A DNA stretch of 64,000 bases from an uncultured Pelagibacteraceae bacterium (GTDB lineage Bacteria > Pseudomonadota > Alphaproteobacteria > Pelagibacterales > Pelagibacteraceae): the NCBI GenBank assembly GCA_902618205.1, contig CACMZL010000002.1, positions 1 to 64,000 of the forward strand, written 5' to 3'. The notes under the pieces were generated by a model. The model had not been told where the DNA came from, did no database searches, and was given only the letters and a program-made list of their open reading frames with translations. Within the stretch, counting starts at the first letter, position 1. Every line of letters starts with the position of its first letter. Made by a program: the position numbers and the translations under genes. Shown one piece after another: positions 51,733 through 60,700 of the stretch.

Positions 51733-52896
51733 TTACTTGATAAATATGTCCGATTTATCTGTTTTTTCCCATGAAAATGCACCTGCATCATCTGGAATTC
51801 TTCCGAAATGTCCGTAAGCTGCTGTTTTTTCGTATATAGGTTTATTTAAACCTAGCATCTCTCTAATTCCTCTGGGGCTTAGATCAAAATTATCATTTAT
51901 GAGTTTCTCCACATGCTTATTTTTTTCATCATCATTATCAAACAAATCAACATAAATTGATAAAGGTTTTGATACACCAATTGCATAAGCAAGTTGAATT
52001 AAACATTTATCTGCAATCTTAGATGCAACAACATTTTTTGCCAAATATCTTGATGCGTAGGCAGCAGACCTGTCAACTTTAGTGGGATCTTTTCCTGAAA
52101 ACGCTCCTCCACCGTGAGGGGCAGCCCCACCGTACGTATCAACAATAATTTTTCTTCCTGTCAAACCACTATCACCGTCAGGACCTCCAATAACAAAATT
52201 CCCTGTTGGGTTTACATAAATTTCTTTTTCATCTAGTGAACTTAATAATTCTTTTGGAATTGATCTTTTAATATAAGGTTTTACTAAATCTCTAACTTGA
52301 GCTTGATTGACATCTGGAGAGTGTTGTGTCGATATAACTACAGATTTTACTGATGATGGTTTTCCATCTTTATATTCAATTGTAATTTGGCTTTTTGAGT
52401 CTGGTTCTATATTTTTTAGTTTGCCAGATTTTCTATCCTCGGCCATAAGTCTTAATATTTTATGAGAGTAGTGTATTGGAGCAGGCATCAGCACGTCGGT
52501 TTCATTACACGCATAACCAAACATAATTCCTTGATCACCTGCACCTTCATCTTTATTTCCAGAGGAATCTACACCCATAGCAATATCAGCTGATTGAGAA
52601 TGTAAATGACTTTCGACTGATGTTGCTTCTTTCCAAGTAAATCCCTCTTGATCATAACCAATATCTTTGATGCAGTGCCTTACTTTTTCTATTAGATCTT
52701 CTTTTTTTATTTCTGGACCTCTTACTTCACCAGCTAAGACAACTTTATTTGTTGTTGTTAAAGTTTCACAAGCAACTCTCGATTGAGGTTCAGCAGCCAA
52801 ATATGTATCTACAACCATATCTGAAATTCTATCACAAACTTTATCTGGATGACCCTCGGATACTGACTCGCTAGTAAATAAGTAATCTTTTTTCAT
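51733..52896 (-). CDS. metK: S-adenosylmethionine synthetase
   Basis: 387 residues. Conserved segments: [20 protein letters not shown] at the N-terminus, [15 protein letters not shown] (ATP/Met loop), [21 protein letters not shown] and [19 protein letters not shown]. It makes SAM from ATP and methionine in the cytosol. Its start overlaps lnt by four bases, so no room exists for a metK-proximal SAM riboswitch. It is last gene before the terminator in front of nusA. Confidence 0.97.
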   Translation of the reverse strand: MKKDYLFTSESVSEGHPDKVCDRISDMVVDTYLAAEPQSRVACETLTTTNKVVLAGEVRGPEIKKEDLIEKVRHCIKDIGYDQEGFTWKEATSVESHLHSQSADIAMGVDSSGNKDEGAGDQGIMFGYACNETDVLMPAPIHYSHKILRLMAEDRKSGKLKNIEPDSKSQITIEYKDGKPSSVKSVVISTQHSPDVNQAQVRDLVKPYIKRSIPKELLSSLDEKEIYVNPTGNFVIGGPDGDSGLTGRKIIVDTYGGAAPHGGGAFSGKDPTKVDRSAAYASRYLAKNVVASKIADKCLIQLAYAIGVSKPLSIYVDLFDNDDEKNKHVEKLINDNFDLSPRGIREMLGLNKPIYEKTAAYGHFGRIPDDAGAFSWEKTDKSDIFIK

Positions 52897-54413
52897 TTAT
52901 TCTCCCTAATTTTTAAAATCACAATGAAAGTAGTATAAATTAGGACAAAATAAAAGAAGATCTTATTAGCGTGTTTAGCAAAATAAGTTTTATCAACACG
53001 TTTGATTCTATTTACATCAAAATATCCTTTTTCACTAATTTGTTTAATAATTTGACCTTTTGGATTAACAAAAGCAGACACTCCATTGTTTGTAGATCTA
53101 ATAACATTTTTACCTTCTTCAATTGATCTGAATATTGAATGAGATAAATGCTGAGCAGGTCCAATTGATCTACCAAACCAACCATCCTCAGAAATATTTA
53201 ATATAAAATCGTAATATTTTTTATTTGGGCTAATTTTTCCTGAATAAATAATTTCATAACAAATAAGTGGGATAAATTTTAATTGATTAATTTCTAAAAT
53301 TTCTCTTTTATTATCAGCTGAAAATGATTGATACCCTTGAGTTATCTTTTTTAAGCCTATTTTTTTGAGGAAATTTTCAAAAGGCAAAAATTCTCCAAAT
53401 GGAACAAGTTTATTCTTATCGTATTTATATAATAATTCAGACTCGTTATTTAATACTATTAGAGAATTATAAATTTTATTTTGGTTGATACTATTAATAC
53501 CCAATATTACCTTATGATTAATATTATAATTTTCTTTGAAGATATCTTTAAAAAATTTTAGATCTTTAAAATATATACTTGTAATAATTCCCTCTGGGTA
53601 AATAAATATTGTTTTTTTTTTGTTATTTGTATCGCTTAAACTAATTAATTCATAAATATTTTTTTCTACATCTTGGTTTGATAAGAATCTTTCGATAGGT
53701 ATGTTTGGAGAGATAACTCGAATAATGGAAGCTAAGTTATCATGTTTTTTTCTTTCAAAATCTTCAATAATAAATTTTCCATATAAGAAATTGATTACTA
53801 CTAAAATTAAACTAAAACTAAAAATTAAAAACTTAGTTAATGCTCTATATTTAAAAAAAAATATTACTGGCAATAAAAATATAGTTATTGACAATAAATT
53901 TAATGAATAAGTGCCTACATAAGATAAAATTTGTAAAGAAGGTAAATTATTTGAAAGACTAAAAACTACTAAATTCCATGGAAAACCACCAAAAATAAAA
54001 CTTCTTATAAACTCAATTACTCCAAAAAAAATTGAGAAGATTAAAATTGATGAGATTTTATTTTTTAAATTAAAAAAATTGCATAGAAAAGTAACTAAAC
54101 CATAAAATATTCCCAGAAATAAAGGAATCAATATTAATGCAAATGGAATAATAAATTTAAAATTTACATCAAATGTCAAAGAATTTGTAATCCAATAAAG
54201 GTTAGAAATAAAATAACCAAATCCAAAGATCCAACCAACAAAAAATGAGATGGTTTTGTTATCTACATAATTAACTAATATGTAAAGTAATACTGGAAGT
54301 GTTAAAAAATTAATAAAAACTAAATTATAAGGAGGTAAACTAAATGATGTTAGTATACCTAAAAGTAAGCATATTAAAAATAAGTAAGCTTTATTTTCTA
54401 GAATAGGGTTCAA
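52893..54413 (-). CDS. lnt: Apolipoprotein N-acyltransferase
   Basis: 506 residues. About seven N-terminal membrane helices ([35 protein letters not shown]) precede a nitrilase-fold periplasmic domain with the catalytic triad Glu in [10 protein letters not shown], Lys in [15 protein letters not shown] and Cys in [13 protein letters not shown]. It adds the third acyl chain to lipoproteins. One lipoprotein, LptM, is encoded in this window. It overlaps ybeY and metK by four bases each. Confidence 0.96.
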   Translation of the reverse strand: MNPILENKAYLFLICLLLGILTSFSLPPYNLVFINFLTLPVLLYILVNYVDNKTISFFVGWIFGFGYFISNLYWITNSLTFDVNFKFIIPFALILIPLFLGIFYGLVTFLCNFFNLKNKISSILIFSIFFGVIEFIRSFIFGGFPWNLVVFSLSNNLPSLQILSYVGTYSLNLLSITIFLLPVIFFFKYRALTKFLIFSFSLILVVINFLYGKFIIEDFERKKHDNLASIIRVISPNIPIERFLSNQDVEKNIYELISLSDTNNKKKTIFIYPEGIITSIYFKDLKFFKDIFKENYNINHKVILGINSINQNKIYNSLIVLNNESELLYKYDKNKLVPFGEFLPFENFLKKIGLKKITQGYQSFSADNKREILEINQLKFIPLICYEIIYSGKISPNKKYYDFILNISEDGWFGRSIGPAQHLSHSIFRSIEEGKNVIRSTNNGVSAFVNPKGQIIKQISEKGYFDVNRIKRVDKTYFAKHANKIFFYFVLIYTTFIVILKIRENK

Positions 54414-54856
54414 TTTATTTTATTTAATTTTTTAAATATTAAATTTTCTTTTTTCTTCATTAGATAATAATCTTTATTTTTTTTATGATCATGTCCCAAG
54501 AGATGTAAATAACCGTGTATCCACATTTTATCCAATTCATGATCAAAACTAGATGATTTTGCTCTTCTATTAATTATTTCAAAAGAAATTGCTATATCTC
54601 CTAAATATAATTTATTTTTTAATTTAATTTTAAGAGGAAAAGAAAGTACATCTGTTGAAACATTTTTATTTCTAAATTTTAAATTTAAATCTTTCATTTT
54701 TTTATTATTAGTAAGCATCACAGTGAATTCTTGGGTTTTATTTTTGAAGGAGTTAAATTTAGATAATTTGTTTAATTTCTTTTTGAAGTATAGCTCTGGT
54801 TTTTTTAATTTTTTTTCCCAAATTTTTTTATCTAAAACTATGTTGGCTTTAATCAT
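54410..54856 (-). CDS. ybeY: Endoribonuclease YbeY (rRNA maturation)
   Basis: 148 residues. The zinc motif is IHGYLHLLGHDHKK (HGxLHLxGxDH), preceded by the conserved NVSTDVLSFPL and LGDIAISFE. It is a single-strand RNase for 16S rRNA 3' processing and quality control. It overlaps phoH by one base and lnt by four. Lysine-rich insertions account for slight divergence; length is normal. Confidence 0.95.
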   Translation of the reverse strand: MIKANIVLDKKIWEKKLKKPELYFKKKLNKLSKFNSFKNKTQEFTVMLTNNKKMKDLNLKFRNKNVSTDVLSFPLKIKLKNKLYLGDIAISFEIINRRAKSSSFDHELDKMWIHGYLHLLGHDHKKNKDYYLMKKKENLIFKKLNKIN

Positions 54857-55863
54857 TAACCTGAATTTTTATCAGAATAAGCCTTGACTATCTTGGAAAC
54901 TAGGGGGTGTCTTACAACATCCGTATGATCGAAATCTACTACAGAAATTTCATTTAAATGACCAAGTAATTTTTTTGATCTATTTAAACCTGACATTGTT
55001 TTATTTGGTAAGTCTATTTGGGAAGGATCACCATTAATAACTATTTTGGAATTTTCACCAATTCTTGTTAAGAACATTTTTATTTGAGTATCGGTAGCAT
55101 TTTGCGCTTCATCAAGGATTGCAAAAGAATTTTTTAAAGTTCTTCCCCTCATAAAAGCGAGTGGTGCAATTTCAATATCTCCAACTTCTATTTTTTTTTG
55201 AATTTTTTCAAAATCTAATAAGTCATATAATGAATCGTAAAGGGGTCTTAAATAAGGATCAACTTTTTCTCTCATATCTCCTGGTAAAAAACCCAATCTC
55301 TCTCCTGCTTCCACTGCTGGTCTAGATAAAATGATACGCTCTATTTTTTTTTCAAGTAACATCGTTAAGGCAACTGCGACAGCTAGAAAAGTTTTACCAG
55401 TTCCAGCTGGTCCTGCAGAAATAACAATATCTGACTCTTTTAAAGCTCTTATATAATTCTTTTGTTTTTCTGATCTTGGTATTACAGATTTTTTTGGAGT
55501 TTTTATTATGTATTCTACATTTCCACTTTTATTTGTAACTTTCTCGTCAATCATAAATTTGTTTACAGATGACTCTATATCCTTTTTTTCTAATGTTCCA
55601 TTATTTAAAAATTGATCTACAAGAAATTGAATTGCATTCTTTATTAATTCATTTTTTTCAGGAGTATTTTTTAATAAAATCGAGTTTCCTCTTGAGTAAA
55701 TGCTAGTTTTTGTAATTTTTTCTAATTCTTTTAAATTATTATTAAATTCTCCCAAAACACCCAGCAATAATTCATTACTTTGAAATACAATACTTATAGT
55801 ATTATTTTCTGAATAGACAAATTTTAGATCAGAATTGATTTTTGGTTTTATAAAATTTTTCAA
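54856..55863 (-). CDS. phoH: PhoH-family ATPase
   Basis: 335 residues. The N-terminal KH-like region is followed by the PhoH core from about residue 120: TPKKSVIPRSEKQKNYIRAL, Walker A SAGPAGTGKTFLAVAVAL, the PhoH block RPAVEAGERLGFLPGDMREKVDPYLRPLYD, Walker B SFAILDEAQNATDTQ and NGDPSQIDLP. A cytosolic ATPase linked to RNA metabolism, always near ybeY. It begins one base after miaB ends. Confidence 0.95.
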   Translation of the reverse strand: MKNFIKPKINSDLKFVYSENNTISIVFQSNELLLGVLGEFNNNLKELEKITKTSIYSRGNSILLKNTPEKNELIKNAIQFLVDQFLNNGTLEKKDIESSVNKFMIDEKVTNKSGNVEYIIKTPKKSVIPRSEKQKNYIRALKESDIVISAGPAGTGKTFLAVAVALTMLLEKKIERIILSRPAVEAGERLGFLPGDMREKVDPYLRPLYDSLYDLLDFEKIQKKIEVGDIEIAPLAFMRGRTLKNSFAILDEAQNATDTQIKMFLTRIGENSKIVINGDPSQIDLPNKTMSGLNRSKKLLGHLNEISVVDFDHTDVVRHPLVSKIVKAYSDKNSG

Positions 55864-55864
55864 G

Positions 55865-57196
55865 CTATGCTGCTTTCATTTCATCTATTACTTTACCAAA
55901 TAAAGAATTTTGATTACTTTTTTCAATATTAACTTTTATTAATTTGCCAATATGACTTTCATTACCATCGAAAATTACTGAATTTAAGAATTTATTTCGA
56001 CCAAAAAATTTGTTTTGATTTTCAAGTTTATTTTCTACAAGTACTTCTAAAGTTTTGCCTTCCAATGACTTATTCAATTCTATTTGATTGCTAAACAATT
56101 TATCTTGAATAGTTATCAGTCTGCTCTTTAGTTTATCTTTATCAGTAATCTCTAATTCTGCAGCCTTTGTTCCTGGTCTTGGACTATAAATAAAAGAAAA
56201 TGAATTTATAAATTTAATTTTATTAACTAAATTTAAGGTCTCTTTAAAATCATTCTCCGTTTCTCCGGGGTATCCAATAATAAAGTCACTGGAAAATTTT
56301 ATATCAGAATTAATTTTTATTAATTTTTCATAAATATTTAAATAATAATTTACGGTATGCTTTCTGTTCATCATTTTTAATATTCTGTCAGAACCACTTT
56401 GTATCGGTAAATGAACAAAAGGCATTAATTTTTTTGAATTTTTGTAACATTCAATAAGATCATCTGTCATATCTCTTGGATGAGAAGTGGTATATCTAAT
56501 TCTACTTATTTCGTTATATTTGCTGAGTGTGTTAATAAGATCTGATAATCGGTACTCTCTGGATCCTTCTATATGAGAATATGCGTTTACGTTTTGACCA
56601 AGAAAAGTTATTTCTTTAGATCCGTTCTTTATCAATCTCTCAGCTTCATCAATAATGCTTTTAAATGGTCGAGAATATTCTGGTCCTCTAGTATAGGGTA
56701 CAACACAAAAGTGACAGAACTTATCACAGCCCTCTTGAATTGTTAAAAAAGATGATACATTGGTATTGTTATTTTTAATATTATCGAAGTATCTAAACTT
56801 TGAAACTGAGTCGAATTCAGTTTCTTCAACTTTATTTTCTTCTTCAAAGCTTTTTAAAAGATTATTTATTTTTTGATAAGATTGAGGACCTATAACTAAA
56901 TCTATATATTTCTCTCTATTAAGCATCTCAGTATTTTCAGCTTGAGCAACACAACCTGCAACAACCATGATTGGTTTTTTTTTATCTTTATATAATTTTT
57001 TTACTCTGCCAATTTCATGATAAACTTTATCCTTGGCCTTGTTTCGAATATGACATGTATTCAAAATATAACAGTCAGCATCATCTTGATTTTCTGTTTT
57101 ATTATATCCTATTGATTTAACAGCATCGTATATCCTGTTAGAGTCATATTCATTCATTTGACAACCAAATGTCTTTATAAAAACCTTCTTGTGCAT
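55865..57196 (-). CDS. miaB: tRNA-2-methylthio-N6-dimethylallyladenosine synthase
   Basis: 443 residues. UPF0004 domain cysteines are in TFGCQMNEYDS, LNTCHIRNKA and VAGCVAQAE. The radical-SAM cluster motif is QEGCDKFCHFCVVPYTRGPEYSRP (CxxxCxxC). A C-terminal TRAM domain (LEVLVENKLENQNKFFGRN...LIKVNI) follows. It adds a methylthio group to i6A37 of tRNA. It lies three bases after fur and one before phoH. All expected cysteines are present. Confidence 0.97.
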   Translation of the reverse strand: MHKKVFIKTFGCQMNEYDSNRIYDAVKSIGYNKTENQDDADCYILNTCHIRNKAKDKVYHEIGRVKKLYKDKKKPIMVVAGCVAQAENTEMLNREKYIDLVIGPQSYQKINNLLKSFEEENKVEETEFDSVSKFRYFDNIKNNNTNVSSFLTIQEGCDKFCHFCVVPYTRGPEYSRPFKSIIDEAERLIKNGSKEITFLGQNVNAYSHIEGSREYRLSDLINTLSKYNEISRIRYTTSHPRDMTDDLIECYKNSKKLMPFVHLPIQSGSDRILKMMNRKHTVNYYLNIYEKLIKINSDIKFSSDFIIGYPGETENDFKETLNLVNKIKFINSFSFIYSPRPGTKAAELEITDKDKLKSRLITIQDKLFSNQIELNKSLEGKTLEVLVENKLENQNKFFGRNKFLNSVIFDGNESHIGKLIKVNIEKSNQNSLFGKVIDEMKAA

Positions 57197-57199
57197 GAA

Positions 57200-57619
57200 T
57201 TATTTTTTTTTAATCCCGTATAGTTCTAATTTATGATCAACGAGCTTGTAGCCGTATTTATCAGCAATTTTTTTTTGCAATTCTTCGATTTCCTCATCAA
57301 CAAATTCTATTATTTCTCCAGTTTTGATATCTATCAAGTGATTATGATCATCATTTAGCTCATATCTTGCTTTGCCAGACTTAAAATCATGTTTTGTTAA
57401 AATACCAGCTTCTTCAAAAAGTTTGACTGTTCTATAAACTGTAGCAATACTAATTTTAGAATCTATTTGTGAGACTCTATTATATAGTTCATCGACATCT
57501 GGGTGGTCAGACTCTCCATATGTTTTTTTAGATTCGGATATTACTCTTGCAATTATCCTTCTTTGATCTGTAAGTTTTACTCCATTTTTTTGACATTTTT
57601 CTTCAATAGTTTCTAACAT
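57200..57619 (-). CDS. fur: Fur/Mur-family metalloregulator
   Basis: 139 residues, the second Fur-family protein in the window. The winged helix has KLTDQRRIIARVISES and KISIATVYRTVKLFEEAGI. The metal/dimer part has NDDHNHLIDIKTGEIIEFVDEEIEELQKKI and ends VDHKLELYGIKKK. This fits the alphaproteobacterial Fur/Mur branch rather than Irr: no three-His run, and it sits in the conserved tsaB-fur-miaB order. It senses iron or manganese and represses uptake genes. The zinc-site CxxC near the C-terminus is absent, as is usual in this branch. Confidence 0.92.
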   Translation of the reverse strand: MLETIEEKCQKNGVKLTDQRRIIARVISESKKTYGESDHPDVDELYNRVSQIDSKISIATVYRTVKLFEEAGILTKHDFKSGKARYELNDDHNHLIDIKTGEIIEFVDEEIEELQKKIADKYGYKLVDHKLELYGIKKK

Positions 57620-57627
57620 AATATATT

Positions 57628-58005
57628 TTAACTCGAGTAAAGGGGTTTAATCAAATTAATATTTGTAAAATTTTTTTTATCAATTTTTACTAACTGATCT
57701 ATACCCTTTTCAGTTAAGTGTTCGCTTAAAAATCCATATAAATCAATATTTTTTGCAAAAGCAATACCTTTAGCAATTGCTATTGAATTTCTAATACTTG
57801 AGATTTTTCCAGGACCTTGATTAACAAATATTTCACTTATTTTATCTAAATTTGAGTCATGTTCTTTGAGGAAATTTAAAATTAGTATCATTATTTTGTC
57901 AAAATTTTCTCTACTGTTTGTATGAGTGGTAGTATAAGATTCTTTGTTAGATATGAGAGAGAATAGAATTTTATCGTCTGCAGCGTTAATAATTAAAGTA
58001 TTCAT
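57628..58005 (-). CDS. tsaB: Short TsaB (tRNA threonylcarbamoyladenosine synthesis)
   Basis: 125 residues from the ATG at 58005. A longer frame adds 58 residues of unrelated hydrophobic sequence antisense to the deacetylase gene and is rejected. The ASKHA-fold start is MNTLIINAADDKILFSLI, and the diagnostic helix is IFVNQGPGKISSIRNSIAIAKGIAF, comparable to GPGSFTGLRIG in TsaB. Ordinary TsaB has about 200-230 residues, so most of the C-terminal lobe is missing although the gene ends in a natural stop eight bases before fur. It normally forms the t6A37 complex with TsaD and TsaE. Its 5' end overlaps the divergent deacetylase gene. Confidence 0.8.
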   Translation of the reverse strand: MNTLIINAADDKILFSLISNKESYTTTHTNSRENFDKIMILILNFLKEHDSNLDKISEIFVNQGPGKISSIRNSIAIAKGIAFAKNIDLYGFLSEHLTEKGIDQLVKIDKKNFTNINLIKPLYSS

Positions 58006-59005
58006 TTTTTTTATTATTTTTTTAAACGTTAAAGCTGAAGTAGTAAATAAAAAATATTTTAAAAATGAACAAGGTGTTTTAGCAATTATGTACCATAGAT
58101 TTGAAGAAAATAAGTATCCATCAACAAATATAAGATTAGATATATTCAAAAAACATATTAATTTAATAAAAGAAAACAATTTAAATTTTTATAATCCTAG
58201 TGAATTTTCAAAAAATTTTAAAAAAGTTAAGGAACAAAAAAAAATTTTACTTACTATTGATGATGCTTTCACATCATTTTATGAAAATGCTTGGCCAATC
58301 TTGAAGAAAGAAAAGATTCCATTTATTTTATTTGTTTCGACAGAGTCAGTTGGCAACAAAGGATATATGAGTTGGAGTCAAATAAAAGAGGTAGAAAAAG
58401 AGAATTTTGCATATATAGGCAATCATTCACACTCACACGATTATTTAACCAAATTTACTTTTCAAAGGTTTATTAAAGATATTGAAAAATCAATTATAAT
58501 TTTTAATGATAAATTAGGTTATAACCCAATTTTTTTTTCATACCCTTTTGGTGAGTATAACTTAGACCAGAAAAATTATATTTCAAAAAACTTTGAATTT
58601 GCATTTGGCCAACATTCAGGTGTTATTGATTTAAATAAAGATAGATATGAATTACCAAGATTTCCTATAAATGAGAAATATGGTGAACTAAAAAGATTTA
58701 AAGAGGTGATATCTTATTTGCCGCTTCAGTATAAAATTGTTAAACCTGAAAACAAATTTATGAATGATGGAGAAAATCCTCCTAAAATGACAATAGAATT
58801 TTTTAAAGATCAAAAAAATTTAAAAAATATAAATTGCTTTTCAAATGAAGGATCAAAATGGAGAAAAACAAAAATTGTGTTAATTGATAATATATTAAAT
58901 ATTAATTTTGCAGAAAAATTTAATGAAAGAAGGGGTAGGATTAATTGTTCACTAAAAGACGAAAAAGGCTGGAGATTTTCAGGTTTTCAATTTGTTCAAA
59001 ATTAA
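57953..59005 (+). CDS. Secreted polysaccharide deacetylase (NodB homology)
   Basis: 350 residues. A signal/anchor segment (about 14-30, KVFIFFIIFLNVKA) is followed by the NodB domain: LAIMYHRFEE, the metal Asp motif ILLTIDDAFTSF, the His motif YIGNHSHSHDYL and FSYPFGEYNLDQK. The C-terminal ~90 residues form a separate beta-rich part. It removes acetyl or similar groups from an envelope polysaccharide; substrate unknown. The ATG at 57953 makes it overlap tsaB head to head by 53 bases; a TTG at 57944 would extend this. Near-cognate starts inside the signal peptide (for instance ATT at 57992) would shorten the overlap. Confidence 0.87.
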   Translation: MRENRILSSAALIIKVFIFFIIFLNVKAEVVNKKYFKNEQGVLAIMYHRFEENKYPSTNIRLDIFKKHINLIKENNLNFYNPSEFSKNFKKVKEQKKILLTIDDAFTSFYENAWPILKKEKIPFILFVSTESVGNKGYMSWSQIKEVEKENFAYIGNHSHSHDYLTKFTFQRFIKDIEKSIIIFNDKLGYNPIFFSYPFGEYNLDQKNYISKNFEFAFGQHSGVIDLNKDRYELPRFPINEKYGELKRFKEVISYLPLQYKIVKPENKFMNDGENPPKMTIEFFKDQKNLKNINCFSNEGSKWRKTKIVLIDNILNINFAEKFNERRGRINCSLKDEKGWRFSGFQFVQN

Positions 59006-60093
59006 ATTAATTTTTTAGTCTTATTACTCGTTGGCATCACATTCACATCATCAAAATCTGTAAGTGAATTTTGTTTTATAATTTTTTTTAGTACATCAAT
59101 GTACTGTTGTCCTGTCTCAGCATATTTATCTAAATAATTAACCAACCTTAAACTGTCTAACCTTTCATTATTGTCTCTTTGAATTGCTCTTTCTTTTCTA
59201 AATTCAATATAGCTACTATGAGTATTTAAATTTCGCTGATATGCTCTTACAGATGCTTTAAGAACAGCAAACTTCGCTACTTTATGTTTTGCATTTTTGT
59301 CTACACCTGCTGGTTTAATACCTTCTCCACTCCAAGTCCATTGTCCAAATAATGCATTACCTTCTAGGGCAAACCTTGATGTTCCCCAGCCAGTTTCTTT
59401 GGCGGCCTGGGCAAGTGCTAATGAGACTGGTATCTCATCCATTCTTACTTTTAAAGAATAAAAATCTCCATCTTGTAAGCCATATTGTTTAAATTTTTCT
59501 TTTAACCAATTCTTTTCTTTTTGAGTGTTTATATTTTTACTTAATATTCTAAATAGTTTTTTTCTATCAAGGCGAATTTTTGCATTTTCTTCTACAATTA
59601 ATGGTAAAACTATTTGGATAAACAATCTCTTCCTTTTTTTTGAATTTTCAATACCTCTAATCTCTATTGGTAAGTGGTCAATTTTATTACCTATATTTAC
59701 AAGTTTTGTCTCTCTAACTTTATCAAGATTGTAATTTGTATCTTTGAACAATTGTTCAATTGTTCTTGCATCAAATCTTATTGAATTTTGTCCTTCCTCA
59801 TCAGTACTGAAAAAATCGATATCAGCAAAAATGTTTTTTAAACTTAATTTTTTTGTTTTAGTTTCTGTCTGTCCATCAAGAATTTTTTTTCTTTTTTCTA
59901 TTTCTTGATCAAAATTTACTCCAGCATTTGAAATAATAGATTTTTTTAGATTAAAATTTTTATATAAAAAACTGTTTATCGTCGGTAAAGAGAAAAATGA
60001 GAAAATGACTAAAAGACTAATTGCTGAAAATCTGAATATATTATTTTTTTTTTTAATCTGTTTAATATTTTTACTTTTTGTACGTCTAACCAT
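59002..60093 (-). CDS. Bax-like glucosaminidase-domain protein
   Basis: 363 residues. A single N-terminal membrane anchor (about 21-42) is followed by a long coiled or linker region and then a glucosaminidase-type domain (about 220-345): IPVSLALAQAAKETGWGTSRFALEGNALFGQWTW, with the catalytic Glu in AKETGWGTS, and VRAYQRNLNTHSSYIEFRKERA. It matches the Bax family of periplasmic peptidoglycan hydrolases. Convergent with the deacetylase, with which it interlocks by four bases (TTAA). It may act with the deacetylase on cell wall, which is inference. Confidence 0.88.
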   Translation of the reverse strand: MVRRTKSKNIKQIKKKNNIFRFSAISLLVIFSFFSLPTINSFLYKNFNLKKSIISNAGVNFDQEIEKRKKILDGQTETKTKKLSLKNIFADIDFFSTDEEGQNSIRFDARTIEQLFKDTNYNLDKVRETKLVNIGNKIDHLPIEIRGIENSKKRKRLFIQIVLPLIVEENAKIRLDRKKLFRILSKNINTQKEKNWLKEKFKQYGLQDGDFYSLKVRMDEIPVSLALAQAAKETGWGTSRFALEGNALFGQWTWSGEGIKPAGVDKNAKHKVAKFAVLKASVRAYQRNLNTHSSYIEFRKERAIQRDNNERLDSLRLVNYLDKYAETGQQYIDVLKKIIKQNSLTDFDDVNVMPTSNKTKKLI

Positions 60094-60120
60094 TTTTTAA
60101 ATATAATAAATATTAACTAA

Positions 60121-60663
60121 TTATACAGCTAAAACTTCTTTCACTTCGGGAATGTAATGACAAAGTAAGTTTTCCACACCTTTTTTTAAAGTAAGAGTTG
60201 AAGATGGACAACCTGAACAACTACCTTTTAACAAAACTTTAACCTTTCCATTCTTAAACTCTTGGAACTTTATATCTCCTCCATCTCTTGCGACAGCAGG
60301 TCTAATCTTGGAGTCCAGAATACTAATAATTTTTTTTTCAATCTCTGAATAATTTTTGTCTTGCTTTTCATCGTTTACTTTATCAATTATGCAAGTATTG
60401 CCATTCGCATAATGCTCATTAACATAAGATATAACAATATGCTGAATATCTTCCCATCTTTTGTTTTCTTCTTTATTTATAGAAAAGAAATCTTCTCCTA
60501 AAAATACACCGGTTACTCCATTTATTTGTAGTAAATTCTTTATTAGCAAATTATTTGTATCTTCTTGATTTAAAACTTCTAAAGGACCATTATTGGATAC
60601 CTTTCTACCAGGCAAAAACTTTAATGAATTTGGGTTTGGTGTATTCTCAGTTTGTATAAACAT
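60121..60663 (-). CDS. Nfu-type iron-sulfur cluster carrier
   Basis: 180 residues, two domains as in mitochondrial NFU1 and alphaproteobacterial NifU-like proteins. The N-terminal Nfu_N part starts MFIQTENTPNPNSLKFLPGR. The C-terminal NifU domain has RPAVARDGGDIKFQEF and the cluster-binding CxxC in LKGSCSGCPSSTLTLKKG. It delivers 4Fe-4S clusters, for example to lipoyl synthase or aconitase in the family. It lies between bax-like and trpS on the minus strand with short gaps. Confidence 0.95.
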   Translation of the reverse strand: MFIQTENTPNPNSLKFLPGRKVSNNGPLEVLNQEDTNNLLIKNLLQINGVTGVFLGEDFFSINKEENKRWEDIQHIVISYVNEHYANGNTCIIDKVNDEKQDKNYSEIEKKIISILDSKIRPAVARDGGDIKFQEFKNGKVKVLLKGSCSGCPSSTLTLKKGVENLLCHYIPEVKEVLAV

Positions 60664-60700
60664 AAGTTTTATATAGTGTTTATTTCAAAATATTAAATGA

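Noticed and set aside
52893..52896. SAM riboswitch in front of metK
   Set aside because: metK overlaps lnt by four bases, so there is no leader in which an aptamer could fold.
58006..58179. 58-residue N-terminal extension of TsaB
   Set aside because: Hydrophobic, cysteine-rich and wholly antisense to the deacetylase coding sequence; TsaB homology starts exactly at the ATG at 58005.
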